Shown here one piece after another: positions 37,877-48,379 of a DNA stretch of 64,000 bases. A model generated the notes under the pieces. That model was not told where the DNA came from. It worked only from the letters and a program-made list of their open reading frames with translations, and searched no databases. Each line of letters opens with the position of its first letter. The stretch's first letter is position 1. The stretch lies in assembly GCA_016713085.1 (NCBI GenBank), contig JADJPV010000002.1:62001-126000 (forward strand), in the 5' to 3' direction. The DNA comes from Chitinophagaceae bacterium (GTDB taxonomy: Bacteria > Bacteroidota > Bacteroidia > Chitinophagales > Chitinophagaceae). Made by a program: the position numbers and the translations under genes.

Positions 37877-40800
37877 AACGATTTTTACTCTCCGCCATCA
37901 TTTTGCTGATTGCCTTCACAGGCATCAGGGCCCAGAGCTTCATGAATGAATGGATCGACTTCAATAAAACTTATTATAAGTTTAATATAGGGTCAACGGG
38001 TGTATACCGTATTTCTCAGGCACAGCTTGCCTCAATGGGTATTCAGTCTGCAGATGCTGCACATTTTCAGCTTTGGCGTCATGGAAAGCAAATTCCTGTT
38101 TATACATCTGTGTCAGCAGGAACGATACCAGCAAATGGGTTTATTGAGTTTTGGGGTGAGGCAAATGACGGGAAATGGGAAAAGAGAATGTTTATTGAGC
38201 CACAGTACCAGATCAATGATAAATGGAGTTTGTACACAGATACAGCTGCTTATTTTCTAACAGTTAATACTTCAGCCGGGGCCAATCTGCGGCTTGTTCA
38301 AACAAATAACGATTTAAGTTCCGCTTTACCTGCCGAATCTTATTTCATGCATAAAACGGCACTTTATTACCGTGCTACTATTAACCCTGGTTTTGGTGCT
38401 GTAGTGGGAAGTACTGTGTATTCATCATCTTTTGATGAAGGTGAGAGTTGGACAAGTTCAGCTTTCAGGCCGGCAAACCCATTAGTGTCAACACAGAGTA
38501 ATTTATATGTTGCTATGAGCGGGCCTAACGCAAGTTTGAAATTTTCTGCTGCAGGAAGAGCATTAAACACCCGTACAGTAAGAGCCACAATAAATGGAAC
38601 TGCAGTTGCTGATATACAGATGAATTATTTTAATGCCATAATTGATGAATCGGCAACCAATATTCCCTTATCAGTAATCAGTTCAAATACAGCTAATGTT
38701 GAATTTAGAACAACTTCTGCAGAAGTAACTGATGCGATTGTTATTGGGATGTATGAATTAACATACCCCCGTCAGTTCAATTTTAACGGGCAGGCAAATT
38801 TTGAATTTGAAGTCGCAGCAAGCGCAACCGGAAATAATCTCATAATTGACAATGCTAATTTTGGTTCACAACCACCGGTGTTGTATGATTTGACAAATGG
38901 ATTACGTATTACAGCTGCAGTACTTTCACCAACACAGGTTAGAGTAGTGCTGCCGCCCTCTGCTATTACAAGAAAATTAGTTTTAATCAGCCAGGAGCCA
39001 GCTAATATCAAGAGCGTTGCAGGGCCTTTTACTGCAAGAACATTTTCCAATTACGGTCTTACTGCTAACCAGGCAAATTATATTATTATTTCAAACCCGC
39101 TCTTATATAATGATGGAACTGGAGCAAACCAGGTAGAACAATACCGTTTATACAGAAACACTTCAACTGGTGGGGGATTTAATGCTAAAATTTTCAATGC
39201 ACAGGATATTATTGATCAGTTTGGTTACGGGGTAAAAAACAATGCATATGCCATTAAGAATTTTCTCCGTTTTGCTTACAGCAGTTTTAGTGTAAAACCA
39301 GAGAACTGTTTGCTGATTGGGAAAGGGGTGATTTATACGAATTACAGAAGTGCTGAAAGCTCTTCAACAATTGATCAACTGAACCTTGTTCCTGTGTATG
39401 GAAGTCCGGCTTCTGATATGCAGATGGCTTCAGAAGATGGAAACATCGTGCCAAGAATACCAATAGGTCGTTTAAATGTAATCAACGGAAAAGAAGTGAA
39501 AGATTACCTTGAAAAAGTAAAACAATACGAATCCTATTACAATTCCAATTCCTGTAAAATTGAAGATGAAATATGGAAAAAGAATGTGATTCATGTAGGT
39601 GGTGCAAATGATTTCCTGGGCGAGCAGATCATGTTTTACCTGAGCCAGTTTTCAAACATTGTTAAGGATACATTATTTGGCGGAGATGTTTATTCTATAC
39701 AAAAAACCGGAGTTGCTACAGTACAAACCGTTGCCAGTGAAAATATAAGCCGCTTGTTCCGGGAAGGGTTTTCATTACTCACTTATTTCGGGCACTCGTC
39801 ACCAACAACATTAGAATATAATCTTGATAATCCTTCAGCTTATCCTGTAACAGGTAAGTATCCTGTATTTATGGTAAATGGCTGTCAGGCTGGTAATTTA
39901 TTTTTATCTGACGCAACAAGACTTACAGGGAATATGATTATCAGTGAACGCTGGGTGCTTACGCCGCAACTTGGTTCAATTGCTTTCATAGCCAGTACAC
40001 ATCTAGGTATTGTGAATTATCTGAATTTATATACAGATGAATTTTATAATCAGGTTGCACATGATTCATATGGCCAGTCAATTGGTCATATCATGGCTAA
40101 TGTAAACGATACTTTGATCAGACTGAATTCCTTTAATGATTTCTATGTAAGGATGCACCTTGAAGAAATTGCACTTCATGGCGATCCTGCTATTAAGTTT
40201 TACAGTTTTCAGAAACCTGATTATGCGATAGAATCGTCCATGGTAAAAGTGGCACCTGAGTTTATTTCTATAGCAGAAGATAAATTTAAAGTAAATGTAA
40301 AGATTGCAAATATTGGCAGAACGGTGAGTGATTCTGTACATGTGGTAATAACAAGAGAAATTCCCGATGGAACAAAGACCATTGTTTATGATCAAAAGAT
40401 ACGGGGTGTGCGAAATACTGATTCTATTGAACTGATATTGACAATTAATCCATTTACAGATAAAGGATCTAATAAGATAAATGTCTCGATTGATCCCGAA
40501 AATAATTCGGATGAAATTTGCGAAACCAATAATATTATCACAAAAGAGTTTTTTATTTTTGAAGATGAAATCCGGCCGGTTTATCCATATAACTATTCTA
40601 TTATTAACAAACAGAATATTACTTATTACGCATCAACTGCAAATCCTTTAGGAACTATTCGTAAGTACTATTTTGAAATTGATACGACACAGAGTTTCAA
40701 TTCATCCTTAAAGAAGATTGATTCTGTAAGTTCTATTGGAGGTTCTATTTCAATAAAACCTTCTGGTGTTAATTTTACTGACAGTGCAGTGTATTACTGG

Positions 40801-42936
40801 AGAGTGGGAATGCGTCCAGCAGAAACTTCTGCAGTTCTCTGGAATAATTTCAGCTTTGTATATATTGCCGGAACCGAAACAGGGTTTAATCAGTCGCATT
40901 ACTATCAGCATCAGCAAAGCAGTTACAGGCAACTTTTCCTTGAGCCAGACAACAGAGTTTACAAATTTGATTCAACAATTGCAAGGTTGCAGGTAAGAAC
41001 GGGTATTTATCCATATCACACTTCACCCAGCCTTGACGTTTCATTGAATTATAATTTCCTTGAGCGATATGGCTGCCGTTATGGGTCCTTCCAGTTTTAT
41101 GTATTTGACGGAAAAACGTTACAGAATTGGAAAAACTGGTTACTTCCAAGTGGTGAAGGAAGATATCGCAGTGCTTCGCCGGCATGTAACTCGCCAACTG
41201 ATCAGCGTTTATTCTTTGAATATTATTATCATGACCCCGCTTACCGTAAAAGAGCAATGGATTTTATGGATAGTGTGAAAGATGGGGATTATGTAGTGGT
41301 TACAAATTTGGGATGGGTACCCGGTCCTTTTGTAGACGCTTCTGTTTTGAAATCAGATGAGGTAACACTGGGTGCAGGGAACTCCATTTATCATAAATTC
41401 AAAAATGCCGGTTTTGGTTTAGTTGATTCTTTTAAGAATACGTTACCAATGATATTCATTTATAAGAAAAATGATCCATCATTTACACCAGTACAGCACA
41501 TTGGCATCACAAATGAACAGATAACTGAAGTTGTTGAAATTCCCAGCTACTATACGTCAGGTAATATCGAGTCCCCGTGGTTTGGGCCATCAAAAAGCTG
41601 GAAAGAATTAATCTGGAAAGGAACTGACAGAGAGCCGTTGATGCCAGATACTACAAGTATCGACATTATTGGTAAAACCAGTTCAGGAATTGAATTATTG
41701 CTGGCAACTGTGAAGCAATTGAGAGATACCAGTTTAGCATTCATTAATCCGCTTTCATTTCCATATATTAAACTCCGCATGAATAATATGGATAACATGA
41801 ACGTAACGCCACATCAGCTGAAATCGTGGATGATACTTGCGGATTATGTTCCTGAAGGTGCTGTTGCTCCAAACCTTACTTTCCGTTTTCAGGATACTGT
41901 TGAAGTAGGGCAGCCGCTCGACTTTGCTATTGCTTTCAAAAACGTAAGTGAAACAGCCTTTGACAGTTTGAAATTAAAACTGATTATTACCGACAGGAAC
42001 AATGTGCCAAAGCAGATAATTCTTCCTAAAAAGAGACCATTGCTGGCTGGTGATTCAATTGTTGTAAGTTATCAGATTGATACAAAAGATCTGGCAGGAT
42101 TGAACACTCTTTATTTAATGGTGAATCCGGATAATGATCAGCAGGAACAGTTTCTTTTCAACAACTTTGTGTTCAAAGGGTTTTACGTAAAACCTGATAA
42201 CTATAAACCATGGCTGGATGTAACATTTGACGGAACGCACATTTTGAATCGGGATATCGTATCGTCGAAACCACATATTCTGGTGAAGTTGAAAGATGAA
42301 AGCCGCTTTATGGCATTAAGCGATACTGCAGGTATGAAAATTCAAATCCGTTATCCCGGTACAAATGGTGCAATAGTTGATTACAAACCAAATTCAGACA
42401 GTGTTCGCTTTACACCGGCTAATCTTACAAATAATAGTGAGAATGCTGCAACAATTGATTTATTCCCAACACTAAATGAAGACGGGGAATACGAGCTCAC
42501 TGTTTCAGGTACTGATAGAAGCGGTAACAAGGCAGGGGATCTGGAATACAAGGTTGCATTCCAGGTAATCAATAAGCCAATGATCTCGAACCTGCTGAAT
42601 TATCCCAATCCGTTTACAACCTCTACTGCATTTGTATTTACAATAACAGGTTCTGAAGTTCCACAGAATATCCGTATTCAGATTCTGACTATAACAGGTA
42701 AGGTTGTAAGAGAAATAACAAAGGCCGAGCTAGGTGCGTTAAGAGTTGGCCGGAACATCACTGACTTCAAGTGGGATGGAACTGATCAGTATGGCAATAA
42801 ACTGGCGAACGGCATCTATCTCTATCGTGTCATTACAAATCATAATGGCAAGGCATTAGATAAATACAAAGCTACTGATGATAACACAGATCAATACTTC
42901 AATAAGGGCTATGGAAAAATGTACCTGATGAGGTAA
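37873..42936 (+). CDS. porU2: PorU2-like C25 cysteine peptidase / putative T9SS sortase
   Basis: 1687 residues. Signal peptide (1-20), a long beta-rich N-terminal region, then the gingipain-type C25 catalytic domain (about 400-790) with the dyad His641 (TYFGHSS) and Cys671 (MVNGCQAGN). Several Ig-like or CARDB-like beta domains follow, and the C-terminus has an FlgD-like domain (NIRIQILTITGKVVREI, NGIYLYRVI) as in T9SS-linked proteins. By relation to PorU it may cleave T9SS signals and attach cargo to the surface. Translationally coupled to porV2. The frame is intact over 5 kb. A terminator follows. Confidence 0.82.
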   Translation: MKRFLLSAIILLIAFTGIRAQSFMNEWIDFNKTYYKFNIGSTGVYRISQAQLASMGIQSADAAHFQLWRHGKQIPVYTSVSAGTIPANGFIEFWGEANDGKWEKRMFIEPQYQINDKWSLYTDTAAYFLTVNTSAGANLRLVQTNNDLSSALPAESYFMHKTALYYRATINPGFGAVVGSTVYSSSFDEGESWTSSAFRPANPLVSTQSNLYVAMSGPNASLKFSAAGRALNTRTVRATINGTAVADIQMNYFNAIIDESATNIPLSVISSNTANVEFRTTSAEVTDAIVIGMYELTYPRQFNFNGQANFEFEVAASATGNNLIIDNANFGSQPPVLYDLTNGLRITAAVLSPTQVRVVLPPSAITRKLVLISQEPANIKSVAGPFTARTFSNYGLTANQANYIIISNPLLYNDGTGANQVEQYRLYRNTSTGGGFNAKIFNAQDIIDQFGYGVKNNAYAIKNFLRFAYSSFSVKPENCLLIGKGVIYTNYRSAESSSTIDQLNLVPVYGSPASDMQMASEDGNIVPRIPIGRLNVINGKEVKDYLEKVKQYESYYNSNSCKIEDEIWKKNVIHVGGANDFLGEQIMFYLSQFSNIVKDTLFGGDVYSIQKTGVATVQTVASENISRLFREGFSLLTYFGHSSPTTLEYNLDNPSAYPVTGKYPVFMVNGCQAGNLFLSDATRLTGNMIISERWVLTPQLGSIAFIASTHLGIVNYLNLYTDEFYNQVAHDSYGQSIGHIMANVNDTLIRLNSFNDFYVRMHLEEIALHGDPAIKFYSFQKPDYAIESSMVKVAPEFISIAEDKFKVNVKIANIGRTVSDSVHVVITREIPDGTKTIVYDQKIRGVRNTDSIELILTINPFTDKGSNKINVSIDPENNSDEICETNNIITKEFFIFEDEIRPVYPYNYSIINKQNITYYASTANPLGTIRKYYFEIDTTQSFNSSLKKIDSVSSIGGSISIKPSGVNFTDSAVYYWRVGMRPAETSAVLWNNFSFVYIAGTETGFNQSHYYQHQQSSYRQLFLEPDNRVYKFDSTIARLQVRTGIYPYHTSPSLDVSLNYNFLERYGCRYGSFQFYVFDGKTLQNWKNWLLPSGEGRYRSASPACNSPTDQRLFFEYYYHDPAYRKRAMDFMDSVKDGDYVVVTNLGWVPGPFVDASVLKSDEVTLGAGNSIYHKFKNAGFGLVDSFKNTLPMIFIYKKNDPSFTPVQHIGITNEQITEVVEIPSYYTSGNIESPWFGPSKSWKELIWKGTDREPLMPDTTSIDIIGKTSSGIELLLATVKQLRDTSLAFINPLSFPYIKLRMNNMDNMNVTPHQLKSWMILADYVPEGAVAPNLTFRFQDTVEVGQPLDFAIAFKNVSETAFDSLKLKLIITDRNNVPKQIILPKKRPLLAGDSIVVSYQIDTKDLAGLNTLYLMVNPDNDQQEQFLFNNFVFKGFYVKPDNYKPWLDVTFDGTHILNRDIVSSKPHILVKLKDESRFMALSDTAGMKIQIRYPGTNGAIVDYKPNSDSVRFTPANLTNNSENAATIDLFPTLNEDGEYELTVSGTDRSGNKAGDLEYKVAFQVINKPMISNLLNYPNPFTTSTAFVFTITGSEVPQNIRIQILTITGKVVREITKAELGALRVGRNITDFKWDGTDQYGNKLANGIYLYRVITNHNGKALDKYKATDDNTDQYFNKGYGKMYLMR

Positions 42937-42955
42937 ACAATTTTTTTATAAGTTG

Positions 42956-42990
42956 CACCCGGCATGTTAAATTAACTGCCAGGTGTTTTT
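42956..42990 (+). terminator. Intrinsic terminator after porU2
   Basis: CACCCGGCA / TGCCAGGTG stem (one C-A mismatch) around a 12-base loop, followed by five T. It lies 20 bp past the porU2 stop. Confidence 0.7.
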
Positions 42991-43005
42991 ATACTGAATA
43001 ATATA

Positions 43006-44489
43006 ATGACAATTAATTTTTTTTTTCAAAAATTACTTTCCGGCTATTTCTACTTTGTTGGGCTGGTTGTTTTTTTTGTGTTGCACAGATGGAATGAGGT
43101 GTTTGACTTTTTAAGTTTCTGGGAGGTGTCGAAAATATTGTTCTCTCTGACAATTTTGATTCTTATTTACTTCTTTGCCGGCAAGGTAATTTTCCGAAAT
43201 AAGAATAAATCTGCACTGTTTACACTATTGTCGTTTTCTCTCTTTCTGTTTTTTTCATTCGTGGAGGTTTGTTCAGCCTTCCTTGGAAAGGCGGGAGTTC
43301 ATGTAAGTACCAAGTTATTTCTTGCCGGGTTGCTTTTTCTTTTATTTTTTGTCATTTTATTTCTGAAGAAGGAAAGGGTTAGAGGCTCAGTATATTTAAA
43401 TGCTCTTTTTTTTTTTGGTTTTAGTTTTTTGAGATTACTCAATTAATGTGGAAGGGGGTTTCAAAAAAAGAATTGCAAAATGAGTTAATGATGGAAGTAA
43501 GCAAGACTGATTCTTTAAGGCCAAAACCATCTGTATATCTGATTTTGCTGGATGAATACGCTGGTGCTGAATCACTGGAAAAGTATTATGGATTTGATAA
43601 CCGGTTATTTATTGGCCAATTGGAAGACTTAGGGTTTGTTGTTGCAAAGAAGGCTTTTGGAAATTATGATTATACAGTCTTATCTATTGCATCGATGCTG
43701 AATGGAGAATATCTGAAATTTCCCTCTAAGGAATCTGTTTACAGTAATGAGAATTATACGAATGCACTGAATGCCATTTATCAGAATAAAACCTTTCGTA
43801 CGTTCAAAAAGCTTGGATATAAAACAGTTAACTATTCTCCGTTCCAAATTGAAGGATCTGAGTCAGAATATTCAAACAGTTATTTGCCGGCTAAATCATT
43901 ACTGCTGCTGCACCCAACTGTGTTTGACGAAATTATTGAGCTGCTGCCATTTTATATTGCCAGGAAAATGAAAGAAAAAAAATGGCTGGCTAACATGTTT
44001 AAAGAAAAAATTGCGACGAATTATCGGTTGATTGAAAAAGTGGTTAATGAAAGTTCAAAGAGCGATAGTATTCCGTCATTTTATTACATGCATTTAATGA
44101 TGCCGCATGCTCCTTTTGCGGTTGACAGCAGTGGAAATATTAATATGAGTTTTTTGGGAGCAAGTTCAATGAACACTGAAACAAAGCGGCAGGCATATTT
44201 TCAGTATCTCATTCATACAAATAAGGTAATACTCAGTTTTATCAGTAAACTGAGGAAGAATACAAAAGGAGAAGCTGTCATAATACTTACTAGTGATCAT
44301 GGCTCAAGGGATCTTATGACAGCAGATGATACAGAATCAGGGTTTAATTCAATAAATGCCCTGTATTATCCGGGAAAAGATTCTCTGATATATGATGGCA
44401 TAACAAATGTTAATCAATTCCGTATTTTATTTTCTGCAATCACGAACAAAAGAATACCTCTGTTAAAAGATTCTATTGTTGTAAAATAG
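43006..44489 (+). CDS. Membrane-anchored sulfatase/alkaline-phosphatase-fold protein, one single-base deletion
   Basis: Written as one gene. The first part (to 43446) has four to five membrane helices; the second part is a sulfatase-fold domain with LILLDEYAG (metal Asp), NYDYTVLSIASML (likely nucleophile Thr), HLMMPHAPF and LTSDHGSRD (metal ligands). Adding one T to the T-run 43425-43430 joins them as FFEITQLMWKGVSKKE, about 494 residues. This membrane-plus-catalytic layout resembles phosphoethanolamine or glycerophosphate transferases acting on periplasmic glycolipids. A genuine two-gene arrangement with the overlapping ATG at 43446 is possible but less likely. Its end overlaps the convergent YfhO-like gene by 17 bp. 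Confidence 0.72.
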
Positions 44490-46584
44490 AATCTTTTATT
44501 GTTGCCGGCAATAATAGTAAAGAAATCAGGAGCAGGACAAAAGCGATAAGGGAAACAGTCATCCATATTTTTATCTTGTCTGGACTGAACGAATAGGATA
44601 CTGAATATGTTCCGGGTTTTGCAATATTGATCTTGCTGAATGCATTCAGGTAATTTTCCGGTTGAACTGATTGGCCGTTTAATGTGTACTTCCAGTGACT
44701 ATAGTTTTGATATAAAAGAACAATACCCCCTGGGTGATGGGCAGTAAATTTTGCCCGTATATTATTAGGATTAAAAGCAAGCAGTTCAATTTTTGTATCT
44801 GATATGGTTGAAGAATCAGTAGTATGTTGAATCAGGATGCTGCTATCTGGCAAATTTGATGAAAAGAATAAGAAAGGGTTTTGCTCCAGAAAATGCATTA
44901 CCTGTTGCTGAAAAATATATTGTTCATTTTTAAACTGAATAGGATAGGCAGCCTGTTTGTTTGTTCCAGGCTGTTTGTTGTAAAAACTCCATTTACCCAG
45001 CACATTTGTTATCCCGGCAATGCCTGAGTCGTTTAATGAAACGGGCTGTATTGCAGGAACAGGGATTCCAACGGGAGATGCATTCAAAAGTGTTTGGAGT
45101 TGTTTTGTACTTTTAGTGCCAACACCTGTAAATGGCAGGTTAATCAATGTGGCGACACAAAGGTCTATAACAACAATCAGCAAAAGGCGGTTGATTTTTT
45201 TCTGCAGAATATATTTTCTGATTAGTAAGAGTACAGACAATTGAATTAAACTCTGTATAACCAGCGCATCAAAGAAGCTTAGGTTATCTGCTATTGATTT
45301 AAATAAATCAATTACAGATAAATGGCCATCTGCGAATGATCTAAAGAATATGCTGTCTTTTGTAAAAATGATATTTAGTGCAGCCCAGGCAGCTACAAAT
45401 AAGATAACCAATCCCAAAACTAAACTGAGTCTTTTGAATAACTTACTATCCCCATCTCCTTTTTGATAATACTGTAAATTATTTGCGGCAACAAGAATAA
45501 ATGAGAATAAAGCAAAAACCCTGAACTCGCCATTCAATCTTACATAATTTAATAAAGGGAGGTATTTGAAACAAAGGGTATAAATGAAGTTGTTAGATGA
45601 TAAAATGAGGAACAGGAACCGGCTATCAGAAAAAAATATGTATGGTTCTTCTTGCCTGTAAAAAAGTAAAAAAGAAAATCAGCAGTGTTAAACCAAAATA
45701 GGTGTTTCTCAAAGAAATATCGTTTCCAAAAAGGAATCATTTTTAACTGTTGAAAAGGGGAAAATAAAACTAATCCAGCTTTGAATTGAATTTGAGTTCA
45801 TAACTGGAGTAGCCGAAATAATTTTCTCGCCACGGGTAATAAAAGGCAGAATTTCTGTGTAACTGATGATCAATCCTGAGCTAACAATGAGAAGCAATGC
45901 AATGAGCAGAAGAATTGGTTTAGAGAAATTCCAAAGTGTAATGGGCCGAATGCCTGATTTTCTGTTTGCGAAGTATGAGTAAATTGTGTATGCTGCAAAA
46001 AAGTAAATACTGCCGATAATGATGCCCGGGTGTGAAGATGAAATGAGCAGGTAAAATATAACTGCAGATAAGAAAACACGCTTCAGCGAATATCCATTCA
46101 ATAACAAATGGTATGACCAGAAACACCAGGGAAGAAATCCTGCACCTGCAATCCAGTTAAGATGCTGCAAATGGCCAACCATATAGCCGCAGCACATGTA
46201 TGAAATAGCGGCAATTATTTTTATTTCTTTAGTCCAGCCAAAAAACTTCGCCGCATTTATACATGCCCCATGCGCCCAGAAGAATATAAAGCAGAAGTTC
46301 AAGTGTGATGGTGTATATATTATATCCAACAGTACCTGCAATAATCCATGTAACCGGGCTCCAGAAACTGCTGCTCATATCAGCATATTGCGGAATTCCA
46401 AAGTTTACATAAGGATTCCACCAGGGCATATAACCTGCCGAAAGGCTTTCACTCATAAAAAACGAACTGGAAGATAACCGGTTAAAATATCATTCTTTAC
46501 TCCAGCGATAAAACTTGCAATCGGAAAGTAACTTACAAGTAAGAATACAAAAAGAAGAACATATGGTTTAAAACCTGTTTTCAA
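44473..46584 (-). CDS. YfhO-like polytopic membrane protein, interrupted by four indels
   Basis: The pieces join into one protein of about 703 residues with 10 or more membrane helices, an early NDIL segment and WNPYVNFGIPQYADM, and a C-terminal periplasmic beta-like region, as in YfhO-family proteins that help glycosylate lipoteichoic acids or other envelope polymers. Breaks in coding direction: a missing T (plus-strand A-run 46457-46462), an extra T (46240-46245), a missing T (45728-45732) and an extra T (45630-45636). The net change is zero. The start is uncertain; a TTG at 46584 leads into a good first helix. Either sequence errors or a decaying gene; the errors view is favoured because every break is in a homopolymer. 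Confidence 0.65.
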
Positions 46585-46627
46585 AATGATTGTCTAAGTT
46601 TGGATAAAAATACAGGACTTACTTTGT

Positions 46628-47332
46628 ATGAAAGAAAGAAAGGAACAAAATTTTGATGTATTTGCTGAAACTTACAGAGAAGCACATACGCAAAACATTA
46701 AATATATATCCGGCACAAACAGCTATTATTTTGCTGAATATAAAGTAATGGCAATGCAGGAGTTTGAGGAAAACAAAAACCTCACTGTGCTTGATTTGGG
46801 GTGTGGAGATGGTGCAACTGAGATTTTCTTTGAAAAGTACTTCCCTCAATTCAAAATTCAGGGGATAGATGTTTCGGCTAAAAGTATAGAGGAGGCTCAA
46901 AAAAAACAGTTACGCAATGCTTCCTTTCAGCTGTATGATGGTCAGCAGATACCATATGGAAAAGAAAGCTTTGATATTGTCTTTGTTGCAGGAGTATTGC
47001 ATCATATTGAAGCAGTTGACCATCAGAAAGTAGTTGATGAAATATTCAGGGTTTTAAAGCCCGGTGGCCGTCTTTATTTATTTGAACATAATCCACTCAA
47101 TCCGCTAACGAGATATCTTGTCAATACCTGTGAATTTGATGAAGGGGTTAAATTACTGTACAGTAACGAATGCAAAAAACTCTTAAGCAAAAGTGGATTT
47201 AGAATTAAGAATCTGATCTACACTATTTTTTTTCCCCGCAAACGACTTTTTAATTTAATGATACCGATGGAGAAATATTTGAGAAATATTCCGTTTGGAG
47301 GGCAATATTATTTCCGGGTAGTAAAAGACTAA
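46628..47332 (+). CDS. Class I SAM-dependent methyltransferase
   Basis: 234 residues. Motif I VLDLGCGDG lies at 54-62, then IQGIDVSAKSIEEA (acidic ribose-binding residue), VFVAGVLHHIE and VLKPGGRLYLFE, in the order typical of UbiE/type 11 methyltransferases. The substrate is unknown; its neighbours (YfhO-like protein, glycosyltransferase) suggest a sugar or lipid in an envelope glycan. It is divergent from the YfhO-like gene by 43 bp and shares its stop region (CTAA) with the convergent glycosyltransferase. Confidence 0.85.
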   Translation: MKERKEQNFDVFAETYREAHTQNIKYISGTNSYYFAEYKVMAMQEFEENKNLTVLDLGCGDGATEIFFEKYFPQFKIQGIDVSAKSIEEAQKKQLRNASFQLYDGQQIPYGKESFDIVFVAGVLHHIEAVDHQKVVDEIFRVLKPGGRLYLFEHNPLNPLTRYLVNTCEFDEGVKLLYSNECKKLLSKSGFRIKNLIYTIFFPRKRLFNLMIPMEKYLRNIPFGGQYYFRVVKD

Positions 47333-48246
47333 TCAACATTAATTTTTTCATTAATAATATATAGCGGACGTTTTTTGCTTTCACGAAACAGGCTGGCAAT
47401 ATATTCTCCCATTAAGCCAATTACAAGTAGTTGCATTCCTCCCATAAAAGTTACAACAGTCATCAATGAAGCCCATCCTGGAACTGTTTTACCCTGGTAA
47501 TATGCCACAACGGCCATTATAAGCAGCAGAAATGATAACAAAGAAACCAGCGTTCCTATAAAAAAGTGATATACGCAGCGGTTTAAAGCTGAAAGATGTC
47601 GCACCTCTCAGCCCAAGTTTGATCATTTTTCTGAAACTGTATTTACTGCTGCCATACATACGTGAAGGCGCATCAAATGGAATTGTTATTTTTTTAAAAC
47701 CAATCCAGCTGAAAATTCCTCTTAAAAAAAGATCTCGTTCTTCAAACTTGTGAATGGTATATAAAACCTTCCGGTTAAACCCCCTGAAATCAGAAACGTT
47801 TTCTTCAATTGGGATGTCAGATAAAAAATTGATCAGCTTGTAAAATATCTTTGTAAAAAATTTCTTAAACCATCCAACATCATTGGTTTTTCTGCGGTGT
47901 GTGGAAACAATATCATATCCGTTTTGCAGATGCGTAAGTATTGTTGGTAGACAGGATGGGGGATGTTGCAGATCGCCATCCATAGTAATAATATATTCAC
48001 CGGATGCGTAATCCATGCCAGCCATCAATGCATTCTGGTGACCAAAGTTTCTGGAAAAGGAAATACATTTTACCCTTTCGTCTCTTTCTGATAACTGCTG
48101 TATTTCAAGAAAGGTAGAATCGTTGCTTCCATCATCAATAAAATGACTTCAAAATCTTCCGGTATAAACTTTTTAACTTCATAGAAAAGCGGCAGAATAT
48201 TTTCAGCTTCGTTCAATACCGGTATAAGAATGGAAATTCTCGGCAT
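47329..48246 (-). CDS. Family 2 glycosyltransferase with C-terminal membrane helices (GtrB/DPM1 type), two indels
   Basis: Start ATG at 48246 (MPRISILIPVLNEAENI). The GT-A domain has IDDGSNDST after repair and TMDGDLQHPP (DxD metal site); two membrane helices near the C-terminus (FIGTLVSLLSFLLLIMAVV and LMTVVTFMGGMQLLVIGLM) place it with polyprenyl-phosphate sugar transferases. One T is missing at the plus-strand A-run 48140-48143 and one extra is present at 47560-47565; the repaired protein is about 305 residues, a normal length. It likely loads a sugar on undecaprenyl phosphate for glycan decoration, a donor route often coupled to YfhO-type proteins. Confidence 0.83.
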
Positions 48247-48379
48247 TTGTCGTTGTTTTGGGTTAAGGCTTTACTGTAGAAATGAACAGATTGATATTTT
48301 CACGGGTTTGCTTTGCAATATTAACGTAAGAAGCATTATTAAAGTCTGTGATTTTAACCAATTTTCCTGCTCCGTAATT

